Below, piece by piece: positions 44,525 to 53,320 of a DNA stretch of 64,000 nucleotides. The notes beneath the pieces were generated by a model. The model did not search any database, was not told the origin of the DNA, and saw only the letters and a list, made by a program, of their open reading frames with translations. How positions within the stretch are numbered: the stretch's first letter is position 1; each line of letters starts with the position of its first letter. Origin of the DNA: Sulfurivermis fontis (GTDB lineage: Bacteria > Pseudomonadota > Gammaproteobacteria > Thiohalomonadales > Thiohalomonadaceae). The stretch lies in assembly GCF_004001245.1 (NCBI RefSeq), contig NZ_AP018724.1:538501-602500 (forward strand), read 5' to 3'. The translations under genes and the position numbers were made by a program.

Positions 44525-45005
44525 GACGGCATGCCTGGCGGCGGAGGGGGGCGTCCGCTGCCATGGCTGGCCGGCCGCCTTCGGCATCACCATCGGCCTC
44601 ATCCTGATCACGGCGCTGTTCAAGTGGATGTCGCTGCCGCGCGTGTTGCATCTGCCGGCACCGTCCGATTGCGCGCTGCACGAGCGCACCTGCGCGGCGG
44701 CGTGGAGCAGCGGCCGGCTGTACCTGACGCTGGGGCCGCGGCCGCTGCGGTGTCTCGTCCCCCTGCAGGTGGAGATGCAACTGGCCGGTGCCAGACCTGA
44801 GGCGGTGGAGGTGGATTTCCAGGCGGTGGATGTGACGGAGGCCTTTCATCGCGCGGTGCTGCGGCCGGTGGGCGAGCGGCTCTACGCCGGTGAGGCGGTG
44901 TTGCCGCTGTGTTCCACCGGCCGTGTGCACTGGCAGGCGCAGGGTGTGATCGACTATGGCGGGCGGCGCGTTGTCGCGGCGTTCCTGTTTGAGACGGAAG
45001 GTTGA
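44517..45005 (+). CDS. Ftr-associated protein with one membrane helix
   Basis: This 162-residue protein has one hydrophobic helix (about 20-38, PAAFGITIGLILITALFKW), then a periplasmic domain with paired Cys (SDCALHERTC) and a C-terminal FETEG. It has the size of a FixH/CcoH-like accessory, but I do not claim homology. It is placed between ftrC and ftrD, overlaps ftrC by 8 bp, and lies 5 bp before ftrD. No function can be stated. Confidence 0.6.
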   Translation: MTETACLAAEGGVRCHGWPAAFGITIGLILITALFKWMSLPRVLHLPAPSDCALHERTCAAAWSSGRLYLTLGPRPLRCLVPLQVEMQLAGARPEAVEVDFQAVDVTEAFHRAVLRPVGERLYAGEAVLPLCSTGRVHWQAQGVIDYGGRRVVAAFLFETEG

Positions 45006-45010
45006 ATCCC

Positions 45011-46402
45011 ATGCGCAATGCCCAGCCCATCCTGCTGTCCGCCGCCGGCATCGCCCGTTCGCGCCTGGCGCGCCTCGGTGAACTGATGCGGCGTCACCGC
45101 TGCTGGATCCAGGGGATGCAGTGGGCGGTGGTGACCTTTTATCTGGCCCTGGTGGTGGCGCCGGCCTTCATGGAGCTGCCGCCGCCCGATGCACGCCTGC
45201 TCGACAACCTGGTGCTGTTCGCCCAGTTCCTGTTCTGGGGGATCTGGTGGCCCTTCGTCATCCTGTCGATGTTCGCCGTCGGCCGGCTGTGGTGCGGTGT
45301 GTTCTGCCCCGAGGGCGCGCTGAGCGAGTGGACCAGCCGCTTCGGCGCCGGGCGGCCGGTGCCGCGCTGGATGAAGTGGGGCGGCTGGCCCTTCGTGGCC
45401 TTCGTGCTCACCACGATCTATGGCCAGATGGTCAGCGTCTACGAGTACCCCAAGGCGGCGTTGCTGGTGCTGGGCGGTTCCACCGTGGCGGCGATGGCCG
45501 TCGCCCTGGTCTACGGCCGCGGCCGCCGCGTGTGGTGCCGCCACCTGTGCCCGGTGAACGGGGTGTTCGCCCTGCTGGCGCGGCTGTCGCCGCTGCACTT
45601 TCGGGTCGACCGCGCCGCCTGGGATGCGGCCCCGGTGCTCCGACACACCCCGGTGGATTGCGCCCCGCTCATCGACGTGCGGCGCATGACCGGCGCCGGC
45701 GAGTGCCACATGTGCGGCCGCTGCGCCGGGCATCGCCAGGCGGTGACGCTGGCGCCGCGCTGGCCCGGCAGCGAGGTGGGCAGCACGGCCACCGGGCCGT
45801 GGGAGGCGCGCCTGCTGGTGTTCGGCCTGCTCGGCGTGGCCTTCGGTGCCTTCCAGTGGTCGGCCTCGCCCTGGTTCATCGCCATCAAGCAGCAGCTCGC
45901 CGAATGGCTGGTGCTGCACGACAGCTTCTGGCTGTTGCAGGACAATGCGCCGTGGTGGCTGCTCACCCACTACCCCGAGGCCAATGATGCCTTCACCTGG
46001 CTCGACGGCCTGCTGCTGCTCGGTTATATCGGTGCCCAGGCGCTGCTGGTGGGCGGCTGGATCTGGGCCGGGCTGCATCTGGCCGGACGCCTGTTGCCGG
46101 GGACGGCGCGGACCAACGCCCTGCGCCTAGCCCCGGCCCTGATCCCGCTGGGCGGGGTGTCGGTATTCGTCGGCCTGTCCCTGCTCACCACCGGCCAGTT
46201 GCAGGGTGAGGGCATCGTGCTCGACTGGGCGGTGCCGGGGCGGTTGCTGCTCATCGCTGGCGGCATGGCTTGGAGTCTCGTCCTGGCGGCGCGCCTGTTG
46301 CGCCCGGTGGCCGCGGCACGCCGCGGGTGGGTGCTGACCGTGCTGGCCCTGACCATGGCGCCGGTGCCGCTGCTGTGGGGGATACAGTTTTACCATTGGT
46401 AA
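45011..46402 (+). CDS. ftrD: Polyferredoxin-type membrane protein FtrD
   Basis: This 463-residue NapH/FixG-like membrane protein has two Cys motifs, LWCGVFCPEGALSEW near residue 100 and WCRHLCPVNGVFALL near 180. A further CHMCGRC cluster near 235 marks 4Fe-4S sites on the cytoplasmic side. In FtrABCD systems this component is proposed to accept electrons from the periplasmic Fe2+ oxidation by FtrB/P19. The start ATG is at 45011 (TTG at 45002 is in frame). It is the last ftr gene. Confidence 0.88.
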   Translation: MRNAQPILLSAAGIARSRLARLGELMRRHRCWIQGMQWAVVTFYLALVVAPAFMELPPPDARLLDNLVLFAQFLFWGIWWPFVILSMFAVGRLWCGVFCPEGALSEWTSRFGAGRPVPRWMKWGGWPFVAFVLTTIYGQMVSVYEYPKAALLVLGGSTVAAMAVALVYGRGRRVWCRHLCPVNGVFALLARLSPLHFRVDRAAWDAAPVLRHTPVDCAPLIDVRRMTGAGECHMCGRCAGHRQAVTLAPRWPGSEVGSTATGPWEARLLVFGLLGVAFGAFQWSASPWFIAIKQQLAEWLVLHDSFWLLQDNAPWWLLTHYPEANDAFTWLDGLLLLGYIGAQALLVGGWIWAGLHLAGRLLPGTARTNALRLAPALIPLGGVSVFVGLSLLTTGQLQGEGIVLDWAVPGRLLLIAGGMAWSLVLAARLLRPVAAARRGWVLTVLALTMAPVPLLWGIQFYHW

Positions 46403-46413
46403 TGAGAATCGGG
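46393..46413 (+). promoter_or_regulatory. Fur-box-like sequence before feoB
   Basis: GGTAATGAGAATCGG matches half of the Fur consensus (AATGAGAATC). It overlaps the ftrD stop and lies 88 bp upstream of the feoB start. It is weaker than the other Fur sites here. Confidence 0.45.
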
Positions 46414-46500
46414 CGGATTTCCCTTGCGGCAAGGCCCGGTTTGCCGTAAAACCTTCGCCTTTCCTGTGCATTCCTGTTGTCGATTCTGTCGAGTGTGTCC

Positions 46501-48441
46501 ATGAATACTCCCGCCACCGGCGGCCTGCTGCTCGTCGGTCAGCCCAATGTGGGCAAGTCCGTGCTGTTCCACGCCCTCACCGGGCGCTATGTGGTCGTTG
46601 CCAACTATCCCGGCACCACCGTCGAAGTGTCGCGCGGCAATGCCCGCGCGCTGGGCGACATGCCGGTGCTGGATACCCCGGGCGTCATTTCGCTGCCCTC
46701 GCGCACCGGCGACGAGCATGCCACCACCCGTGCCCTGCTCACGGAACAGGACGTGGTCCTGCTGCAGGTGGGCGATGCCAAGAACCTGCGCCGCAGTCTG
46801 CAGCTGACCGCCCTGTTCGCCGAGATGGGCCGTCCCATGGTGCTGGCGGTGAACATGGTGGACGAGGCGGAGGCGCGTGGTGCCCATATCGACACGGCGG
46901 CCCTCGCCACCGAGCTGGGGCTGCCGGTGGTGGCCACCGTGGCCACCCGCGGCAAGGGGGTGGCGCAGTTGCAGGACGAGATCAAAAAGGCCCCGGTGCC
47001 GCGCTTTCACTTGGAATACCCGGCCGAGATCGAGGCGGCGCTGGATGTGATGGCGCCGCTGTTGCCGGCGGATGTCCTGGCGCCGCGCGCCCTCGGTCTG
47101 CTGTTCCTGGCCGGCGACGGCGAGCTGGAGAGCTGGCTCACGGAGCGTATCGGCGCCGAACAGGTGGAGATGCTGCGCGTCCACCGCGACGCCCTGCAGC
47201 AGTCCTTCGTCGAGCCGCTGGCGGCGGTGTTGCAGCAGACGCGCATGGCCTTCGCCGACCGCGTCGCCAGCCGGGTGATCCGCGCCGTGGATAAGGGCGG
47301 TGCCGGTCTGGCCCAGCGCCTCGGCTACCTGGCGGTGCACCCGGTGTGGGGCTGGCCGGTGTTGCTCACCGTGCTGTACGGCATCTACTGGTTCGTCGGC
47401 GAGTTCGGCGCCGGCACCCTGGTCGGCCTGCTGGAGGAGGACCTGTTCGGCGGCATCATCAATCCCTGGTTCCAGGGGCTGGTGGAGAGCCATGTCCCCT
47501 GGTCCTGGGCACATGACCTGCTGGTGGGCGAGTACGGCCTGTGGACCATGGGCATGACCTATGCCCTGGCGCTGATCCTGCCCATCGTCACCACCTTCTT
47601 CATCGCCTTCGGCGTGCTGGAGGACTCCGGCTATTTCTCGCGCCTCACCGTGCTGTCCAACCGCAGCTTCAAGGCGCTGGGCCTGAACGGCCGCGCCGTG
47701 CTGCCGATGATCCTCGGCCTCGGCTGCGTCACCATGGCGACGCTCACCACCCGCATCCTGCAGACGCCGCGCGAACGCCTGATCGTCACCTTCCTGCTGG
47801 CCCTGGCCATTCCGTGCTCGGCCCAGCTCGGTGTGGTGATGGGCATCCTGGCCGGTATTTCGTTCAGTGCGACCCTGATCTGGTTCTGCATGGTGCTGCT
47901 GGTGCTGGTCACCGTGGGCTGGCTGGCCAACCGCCTGATGCCGGGTAAGCGTATCCCGCTGATGACCGAGCTGCCGCCGCTGCGCCTGCCGGTGCCGGGC
48001 AACGTGCTGACCAAGACCTGGGCGCGCCTGAAATGGTACCTGGAGGAGGTGATCCCGCTGTTCCTCATCGGCGCCTTCGCCCTGTTCGTGCTGGACCGCC
48101 TCGGCGTGCTGCCCTGGCTGATGCAGGCCGCCGAGCCGCTGGTCACCGGCTGGCTCGGCCTGCCCAAGGAGGCCACTGCCGCCTTCCTGATGGGCTTCCT
48201 GCGCCGCGACTTCGGCGCCACCGGCCTGTTCGCCATGGGCTCGGCACTCAGTGCCCAGCAGATGGTGGTGGGCATCGTCACCCTGACCCTGTTCGTGCCC
48301 TGCTTCGCCAGCCTGCTGATGATCGTCAAGGAGCACGGCCTGCGCCGTGCCGCCCTGATGCTGGCCCTGATCATGCCACTGGCCTTCTTCATCGGCGGCC
48401 TGTTGCACCACGCCCTCAGCCTCGTCGGCTGGGGAGGATAA
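46501..48441 (+). CDS. feoB: Ferrous iron transporter FeoB
   Basis: This 646-residue protein has an N-terminal GTPase domain (G1 GQPNVGKS 13-20, DTPG G3) followed by a membrane part with the Gate motifs around GVLEDSGYFSRL and GLGCVTMATL. It lacks about 120 residues of E. coli FeoB (773), mainly in the spacer and the C-terminal cytosolic part. It moves Fe2+ into the cytosol. The start at 46501 is preferred over 46477 because homology begins with MNTPATGGLLLVG. Its stop overlaps feoA. Confidence 0.92.
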   Translation: MNTPATGGLLLVGQPNVGKSVLFHALTGRYVVVANYPGTTVEVSRGNARALGDMPVLDTPGVISLPSRTGDEHATTRALLTEQDVVLLQVGDAKNLRRSLQLTALFAEMGRPMVLAVNMVDEAEARGAHIDTAALATELGLPVVATVATRGKGVAQLQDEIKKAPVPRFHLEYPAEIEAALDVMAPLLPADVLAPRALGLLFLAGDGELESWLTERIGAEQVEMLRVHRDALQQSFVEPLAAVLQQTRMAFADRVASRVIRAVDKGGAGLAQRLGYLAVHPVWGWPVLLTVLYGIYWFVGEFGAGTLVGLLEEDLFGGIINPWFQGLVESHVPWSWAHDLLVGEYGLWTMGMTYALALILPIVTTFFIAFGVLEDSGYFSRLTVLSNRSFKALGLNGRAVLPMILGLGCVTMATLTTRILQTPRERLIVTFLLALAIPCSAQLGVVMGILAGISFSATLIWFCMVLLVLVTVGWLANRLMPGKRIPLMTELPPLRLPVPGNVLTKTWARLKWYLEEVIPLFLIGAFALFVLDRLGVLPWLMQAAEPLVTGWLGLPKEATAAFLMGFLRRDFGATGLFAMGSALSAQQMVVGIVTLTLFVPCFASLLMIVKEHGLRRAALMLALIMPLAFFIGGLLHHALSLVGWGG

Positions 48442-48680
48442 TGATGTCCAAGCCCAAGACCCTCACCGACGTCCCCGCCCGCAGCCATGTGCACATCGAG
48501 GGCTTCACACCCGACACCAGCCATGAGTTGCGCGAGCGCCTGCTCGCCTACGGCCTGATCCCCGGCCAGCACATCCGCGTGCTGGCGCAGAAGCCGGTCA
48601 CCGTGCTGCAGATCGAACACACCGAGCTGGCGCTGGAAAAGGTGCTGGCGGTCTGCGTGCTGGTGTCCAGGCTGGCCTGA
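48441..48680 (+). CDS. feoA: FeoA-domain protein
   Basis: This 79-residue cytosolic SH3-like FeoA domain reads LTDVPARSHVHIEGF, then LRERLLAYGLIPGQHIRVL, and is coupled to FeoB. Here the order is feoB-feoA, the reverse of enterobacteria, with start and stop overlapping (TAATG). No feoC is seen. Next, 8 bp on, lies a phosphatase gene in the same direction. Confidence 0.9.
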   Translation: MMSKPKTLTDVPARSHVHIEGFTPDTSHELRERLLAYGLIPGQHIRVLAQKPVTVLQIEHTELALEKVLAVCVLVSRLA

Positions 48681-48688
48681 GACGCACC

Positions 48689-49291
48689 ATGAGACTCGGG
48701 CGCTGGCCGGCCTATGCGGTAGTTGCGGTGCTCATCGCCGCTGCACCGTATGTGTGGCATGTGCATGCCGAGCACCGCTTTGCCGCAGTGACCGCAGGCA
48801 AGGTGTACAAGTCGGCTGCCATCCCGCCGGAGAAGATCGGCACTTACCTCACCGAGTACGGCATCCGTACCGTCATCGACCTGCGCGATCCGGGCGGTGA
48901 GCGAGACGCGCTGCACCCGGAGAGCCGTATCGAGATCGAGGCCGAGGCGGCGGCCGTCGCCGCCGTCCCCGGCGTGAACCACGTCAACATCCCCTCGCGC
49001 CAGGTGCCGGACGCGGATACGCTGGCCCAGTTCTTTGCCGTGCTCGACGACCCGGCGGCCTATCCGGTGCTGATCCACTGCCACCACGGCACCGGTCGTG
49101 CCGAGATATACTCGGCCCTCTACCGTATCGAGTACGAGGGCTGGGACAACGGCGCGGCGCGGCAGGGAACTCGGCCCGTGACCGAGTTCCTCGGTTATCG
49201 CAGTTCCTTCGCCGATGGTCAGCCCAAAGGTGATTTTCTGATGCGTTACCGGCCGCGGTACGCCATCGCCGTAGACAGTAATATCAAGTAG
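48689..49291 (+). CDS. Membrane-anchored dual-specificity-type phosphatase
   Basis: This 200-residue protein has an N-terminal anchor or signal segment (about 8-25) and a Cys-based phosphatase domain with the CX5R loop HCHHGTGR (Cys131, Arg137), the GIRTVIDLRDPGGE acid region upstream and a final YRPRYAIAV. It resembles the DSP-like phosphatases that sit beside iron genes in several proteobacteria; the substrate is not known to me. It ends 4 bp before the Fur box of the receptor. Confidence 0.85.
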   Translation: MRLGRWPAYAVVAVLIAAAPYVWHVHAEHRFAAVTAGKVYKSAAIPPEKIGTYLTEYGIRTVIDLRDPGGERDALHPESRIEIEAEAAAVAAVPGVNHVNIPSRQVPDADTLAQFFAVLDDPAAYPVLIHCHHGTGRAEIYSALYRIEYEGWDNGAARQGTRPVTEFLGYRSSFADGQPKGDFLMRYRPRYAIAVDSNIK

Positions 49292-49294
49292 GTA

Positions 49295-49318
49295 GTTGAC
49301 AACGATTCTCATTTGCTG
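49295..49318 (+). promoter_or_regulatory. Fur box upstream of the haem-type receptor
   Basis: GTTGACAACGATTCTCATTTGC is a close match to the Fur operator and resembles the boxes before tonB and hemP. It lies about 95 bp upstream of the receptor ATG. Confidence 0.75.
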
Positions 49319-49411
49319 TTGAATCGCACAACTGTTGAATTTTGTTTAGCCAGCGCCCCGGCTCTTCCCGCCGCCAGCCAGCCAAGTACGAACCTTATCG
49401 GAGAACTTGGT

Positions 49412-51484
49412 ATGGCCCGACGCAGCTTCCCGCCGCGCGCCCTGAGTGCGCTGCTGACCTTTCCCCTTATTCCCTGCATGACCGCGGCCCAGGCCGACGA
49501 GGCCCCGGCCCACCTGGAACAGGTGACCGTCACCGCCAAGGGCTACGCCTCCGACGCCCTGGAGACGCCCGCGGCCACGGTGAGCGTGGAGCGCGAGGAT
49601 ATCCAGCGCCGCAATGCCAACAATGTCGGCGAGGCCCTGCGCGGCCTGCCGGGGCTCGCGGTAGCCAGCGACGGCGCCCAGGGCCAGAACCCGGTGATCC
49701 GTGGCCTGAAGAAGGAGAGTGTGGTGCTGCTGGTGGATGGCATGCGCCTCAACTCCGCCCAGCCCGCCGGGGCCATCGCCTCATTCATGTCTCTGGGGCT
49801 GGCCGACCGTGTCGAGGTGGTAAAGGGGCCTTCCTCGGTGCTGTACGGCACCGGGGCGCTGGGTGGCACCATCAATGTCCTGTTGCCGCAGGCCCGTTTC
49901 GAACCGGGTACCGCCTTCGACCTCGCCGCCGGCTACGACAGCGCCAGCCGCGACAGCCGCGGTACTGCCGTAATGAACACCTCCGCGGGTGATCATGCCC
50001 TGATGGCCGGCGCCTCCCTGGCCCGCATCGGCGACTACGAGTCGCCCGACGGCAAGGTGGCGCGCACCGGCTACGACTCCGACAGCTACATTGGCCAGTA
50101 CCGCTACCGCCTCGACAACCACCAGCAGCTGCGTCTGTCGCTGCAGCAGCACACCGATGAGGACGTGTGGTTTCCCGGTTCCACCAAGCCGCATCCGAGC
50201 CTGGCGGTGGACAGCACCACCGTTCACTCGCCCAAGACCCAACGCCGCCTGACGGAGGTGGGCTACAGCCGCCAGGGCTCGGGTGATGCGCCGCTCAATA
50301 TGGATGTGCGGATTTACCGTCAGGAAATGCAGCGCCAGATATTCTCCTGGGCCGAGCCGCTGAACCGGAATATCGCCGGGACCCGCGTCAGCTTCGATAC
50401 CGATGGCCTGGATGCCAAGGCGGACTGGCTGGTGCATCCGCAGCACCTGCTGTCCTTCGGCGTGAACAGCTGGCAGATGCAGGCCTCGCCGGAACGCTAC
50501 CTGGCCAGCCCGACGCCACTGTCGCCGCTGGTGCGCAATGATCCGTTCCAGGACGCGCGCATCGAGGCGCTGGGCTTCTACGTGCAGGACGACATGCAGT
50601 TCGGGGCGCTCAATGTGCTCGCCGGCCTGCGCCACGATACGGTGAAGGGCAGCGCCGCGGCGATGGCCAATCCCACCGGGCCGGGCACCCTGACCAGCGG
50701 CCTCGATCGCAGCGACAGCGCCGTCTCCGGCAGCCTGGGCGCCATCTACCAGATCACGCCGCTGCTGCGGCCCTATGCCAATGTTGCCCGCGGCTTCCGC
50801 GCCGGCGAGATGCGCGAGCGCTACGAGTCCTCGCCGCGCGGCGACGGCTATTACTATGTGGGCAATCCGCAGATCAAGCCGGAAATGGCCGATCAGCTCG
50901 AACTGGGGCTCAAGGGCGCGAACGAGCATCTGAGCTACACCGTCGCCGCCTACCGAACCCGCATCAGCGATTACATCACCGGCCGCGTCACCGGCGCCGT
51001 CCATTCCAGCGGCGCGCCGATCAAGGCGACGGAAAACATCGGCAGCGTCACCCTCACCGGCCTGGAGGCCGAGGCGCGCTGGCAGGCGGCACCCGGCCAG
51101 TGGCTGAGCGTGGCCTACTCCCTGGTGCGCGGCGACAACGACGACCTCGACGAGCCGCTGTTCCAGATGCCGGCGGATGAACTGTCGCTGGGCTGGGAGG
51201 GCCGCATCGCCGCCGGCTGGACGGCGGACACCACCGTGCGCTTCGTGCAGAAGCAGGATCGCGTCGCCACAGTGTTCAGCAACGGCAGCGAAAACGTCAC
51301 CCCCGGCTTTACCACCGCCGACATCGGCGCCACCTGGCGCTATGCCAAGGACCAGTCGCTGCGCATGGCGGTGAAAAACCTGGCCGACAAGGCCTATCAC
51401 GAGCACCTGACCGAGGGCGTCTCCGGTCAGGAGATCAAGGCGCCCGGCCGTAGCGTGGCGCTCACTTGGCAGGGGAGTTTCTGA
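49412..51484 (+). CDS. TonB-dependent haem/haemoglobin-type receptor
   Basis: This 690-residue outer-membrane receptor has a signal peptide (about 1-30), a TonB box (EQVTVTAKG), a plug domain with VIRGLKKESVVLLVDGMRLN, and a beta barrel ending in Phe. The FRAP-like region reads GFRAGEMRERYE and the NPNL-like box NPQIKPEMADQLELGLKG, the two signatures used for haem receptors. The ATG at 49412 was chosen for its signal peptide and GGAGAA; an earlier in-frame start has no signal. Its stop overlaps the next ATG. Confidence 0.85.
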   Translation: MARRSFPPRALSALLTFPLIPCMTAAQADEAPAHLEQVTVTAKGYASDALETPAATVSVEREDIQRRNANNVGEALRGLPGLAVASDGAQGQNPVIRGLKKESVVLLVDGMRLNSAQPAGAIASFMSLGLADRVEVVKGPSSVLYGTGALGGTINVLLPQARFEPGTAFDLAAGYDSASRDSRGTAVMNTSAGDHALMAGASLARIGDYESPDGKVARTGYDSDSYIGQYRYRLDNHQQLRLSLQQHTDEDVWFPGSTKPHPSLAVDSTTVHSPKTQRRLTEVGYSRQGSGDAPLNMDVRIYRQEMQRQIFSWAEPLNRNIAGTRVSFDTDGLDAKADWLVHPQHLLSFGVNSWQMQASPERYLASPTPLSPLVRNDPFQDARIEALGFYVQDDMQFGALNVLAGLRHDTVKGSAAAMANPTGPGTLTSGLDRSDSAVSGSLGAIYQITPLLRPYANVARGFRAGEMRERYESSPRGDGYYYVGNPQIKPEMADQLELGLKGANEHLSYTVAAYRTRISDYITGRVTGAVHSSGAPIKATENIGSVTLTGLEAEARWQAAPGQWLSVAYSLVRGDNDDLDEPLFQMPADELSLGWEGRIAAGWTADTTVRFVQKQDRVATVFSNGSENVTPGFTTADIGATWRYAKDQSLRMAVKNLADKAYHEHLTEGVSGQEIKAPGRSVALTWQGSF

Positions 51485-51990
51485 TGTCTGAATATCGTGC
51501 ATTCCTGCGCCGCTACGGCTGGCCGCTGCTGTCTGGTGTGCTGTTATTGATGCTTGTGGCAGTGCTGGTGCTCTTCGGCCTGCTCGGCCGTGTCGCCGAC
51601 GCGCCCTCCAGCGACGGCCGCGTGCGCCTGCTGCTGAATAATACCGAGCGCGACTTCGTGCTCAACGAAATGCGCCACCTGCTCGCCGCCAGCCAGACCA
51701 TTCTGCAGGCGGCGCTGGACGGCGACATGGCACAAGTCGCCACACAGGCGCGCAAGATGGGCATGGCCGATGTGCAGAACATCCCGCCCGAGGTGCGCGG
51801 GCCGCTGCTGGGCAAGCTGCCGCTGGAGTTCAAGCAGCTGGGCTTTTCGGTGCACGAAGGGATGGATGCCATCGCGGTGGATGCGGAGTCATTGGCGGAT
51901 CCGGATCACACCTTGCGACAGCTGGCGGAGTTGATGAATCGCTGTGTGGCCTGTCACGCCACTTATACAGTGATGCCGCCGGTAGAGTAA
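51484..51990 (+). CDS. Membrane-anchored monohaem c-type cytochrome
   Basis: This 168-residue protein has an uncleaved-looking N-terminal helix (about 14-35) and a helical periplasmic domain with a C-terminal haem-attachment motif CVACH at 154-158. The helical layout with a C-terminal CxxCH resembles cytochrome c'-like folds. Its ATG shares bases with the receptor stop, so the two are translationally coupled. A possible role is reduction of ferric iron or haem iron at the receptor, inferred from position only. Confidence 0.8.
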   Translation: MSEYRAFLRRYGWPLLSGVLLLMLVAVLVLFGLLGRVADAPSSDGRVRLLLNNTERDFVLNEMRHLLAASQTILQAALDGDMAQVATQARKMGMADVQNIPPEVRGPLLGKLPLEFKQLGFSVHEGMDAIAVDAESLADPDHTLRQLAELMNRCVACHATYTVMPPVE

Positions 51991-52040
51991 TGAACCAGCG
52001 TGCCGCCGTGCCTTATCGACACGGCGGCACGCTGGTGGTG

Positions 52041-52265
52041 TCAGCCGCAGGGGATGCCGCAGGCGAGGGTGAACAGCCGGCCGGCGAGCACCTTGCGTTC
52101 CTCGCGGTCGGTACTCAAAACCTCTTCTGCCGTCAGTTCGCCCTGCTCCATGAGACGGTAGACCTCGTCGCCGGAAAAGCAGGCGATGGGTATGCCAGTG
52201 TTGCCGTCGAGGATGCGCAGCACCGGGGTGCTGCGCTCCAGCCATGCGTCCAGTTGCCAGGTCAT
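52041..52265 (-). CDS. Hypothetical small protein in the haem operon (74 aa)
   Basis: This 74-residue soluble protein begins MTWQLDAWLERSTPVLRILD and ends LFTLACGIPCG. Its features are a helix-rich middle (SGDEVYRLMEQGELTAEEVL) and a C-terminal CGIPCG. The start at 52265 has a strong GGAGG 8 nt upstream. It is the last gene of the leftward hemP operon, 32 bp after the HmuS-like gene. I recognise no family. It may be a small haem- or iron-handling factor, inferred from position. Confidence 0.6.
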   Translation of the reverse strand: MTWQLDAWLERSTPVLRILDGNTGIPIACFSGDEVYRLMEQGELTAEEVLSTDREERKVLAGRLFTLACGIPCG

Positions 52266-52297
52266 GTTTGTTTCCTCCGGGTTAAGGGCTTGATGGT

Positions 52298-53308
52298 TCA
52301 GAGCACGGCGGCCTCTTCTTCCATGGCGCCGAGCAGGGTGGACCAAGCGGTGCCTTGCCGGGCGGGGGCATCGATGGCAGCCAGCAGCGCGCCGCTGGCG
52401 TCGTGCAGTTCCAGGGCAAGGCAGTCGCCGCACCGGGTGGGCTTGCGCACCAGCCAGTTGCCGGCAATGGCTGCTGCCGTCAGGGTCAGGCTGCACTCTT
52501 CATTGCGCAGCCGCAGCGAACCCCCTTGGCGCGAGGCGTAGAAGCCCCGGCCACGGTAACGTTGCACGACACCGTGGTTGACCACCGTCAGGCGCAATGA
52601 CTCGCGGTCGAGGGCGTCGATGCAGTCCAGCAGGGTAAGGAAGGCATCGGGCTGCACCGGCCTGGCATGGGCCGTACCGAGGGCGGCCAGCAGGCGGTTG
52701 CGCGATGCCGCCGGCAGCCCCGGGATCGGCCCGGCGGGAAAGTCCAGCGGCAACTGCCACCACAGGCGCAGGCATTCGTGGTCGAGGGGCGTGAGGGCTT
52801 GCGGACTGGCGGGGGCAGGAAGAGGGGCCAGGCGTTGTTCCCGACGCTGGTCGCCGCTGTAGAAGGGCAGAATGGCCGCACGCCCCAACAGGGCCGTATG
52901 TTCTGCCTCGATGCTGTGCAGCAGATCGCCGCGCTGGTCGAAGAAGCGCAGGGCGGCTGCCGGACGCTCGTCGCTGCCCGGGGCGACAGCGAAGCCGCAG
53001 TGCCAGTAGTCGAAGTGAAACTCCAGTTCCTGCTGCGGGCCGTACAGACGCAGGGTATTCCCGACAGTACCCGTTTCGCGCACCGACCAGGGCTGTTCCA
53101 GCACCGCGCCGGCATTGGCGGTGATGCTGCGCAATCCGCCGGCCTGGCGCAGGCGGCAGAGCAGGGGCATCCAGTCGGGGGTGAGGCGGCGGGTATGGCG
53201 GCCACAGGACAGGGCAAGAAACTCCGCTTCGCTCAGGCCCAGGTAGCGCGGGCGGATTACCGGAACGGTGCAGACAGTTTGCGGACGGGTGTTGAGAGAG
53301 GCGGTCAT
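52298..53308 (-). CDS. HmuS/HemS-like haem-utilisation protein
   Basis: This 336-residue protein has the two-half HemS architecture. The N-terminal half has RLYGPQQELEFHFDYWHCGFAV and LRFFDQRGDLLH; the C-terminal half has VVNHGVVQRYRG, LTLTAAAIAGNWLVRKPT and ALELHDASG. HemS/ChuS/PhuS proteins bind haem in the cytosol and hand it over or degrade it. The usual central DVHxF segment, whose His binds haem, appears as LPLDFPAGP without His, so haem binding may differ. The ATG at 53308 is 12 bp after the Cys-rich mini-gene. Confidence 0.8.
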   Translation of the reverse strand: MTASLNTRPQTVCTVPVIRPRYLGLSEAEFLALSCGRHTRRLTPDWMPLLCRLRQAGGLRSITANAGAVLEQPWSVRETGTVGNTLRLYGPQQELEFHFDYWHCGFAVAPGSDERPAAALRFFDQRGDLLHSIEAEHTALLGRAAILPFYSGDQRREQRLAPLPAPASPQALTPLDHECLRLWWQLPLDFPAGPIPGLPAASRNRLLAALGTAHARPVQPDAFLTLLDCIDALDRESLRLTVVNHGVVQRYRGRGFYASRQGGSLRLRNEECSLTLTAAAIAGNWLVRKPTRCGDCLALELHDASGALLAAIDAPARQGTAWSTLLGAMEEEAAVL

Positions 53309-53320
53309 GGCGATGCTCTC

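Noticed and set aside
46390..48411. A 673-codon minus-strand open frame
   Set aside because: It is antisense to feoB, with His/Gln/Ala-rich composition typical of reverse frames in GC-rich genes.
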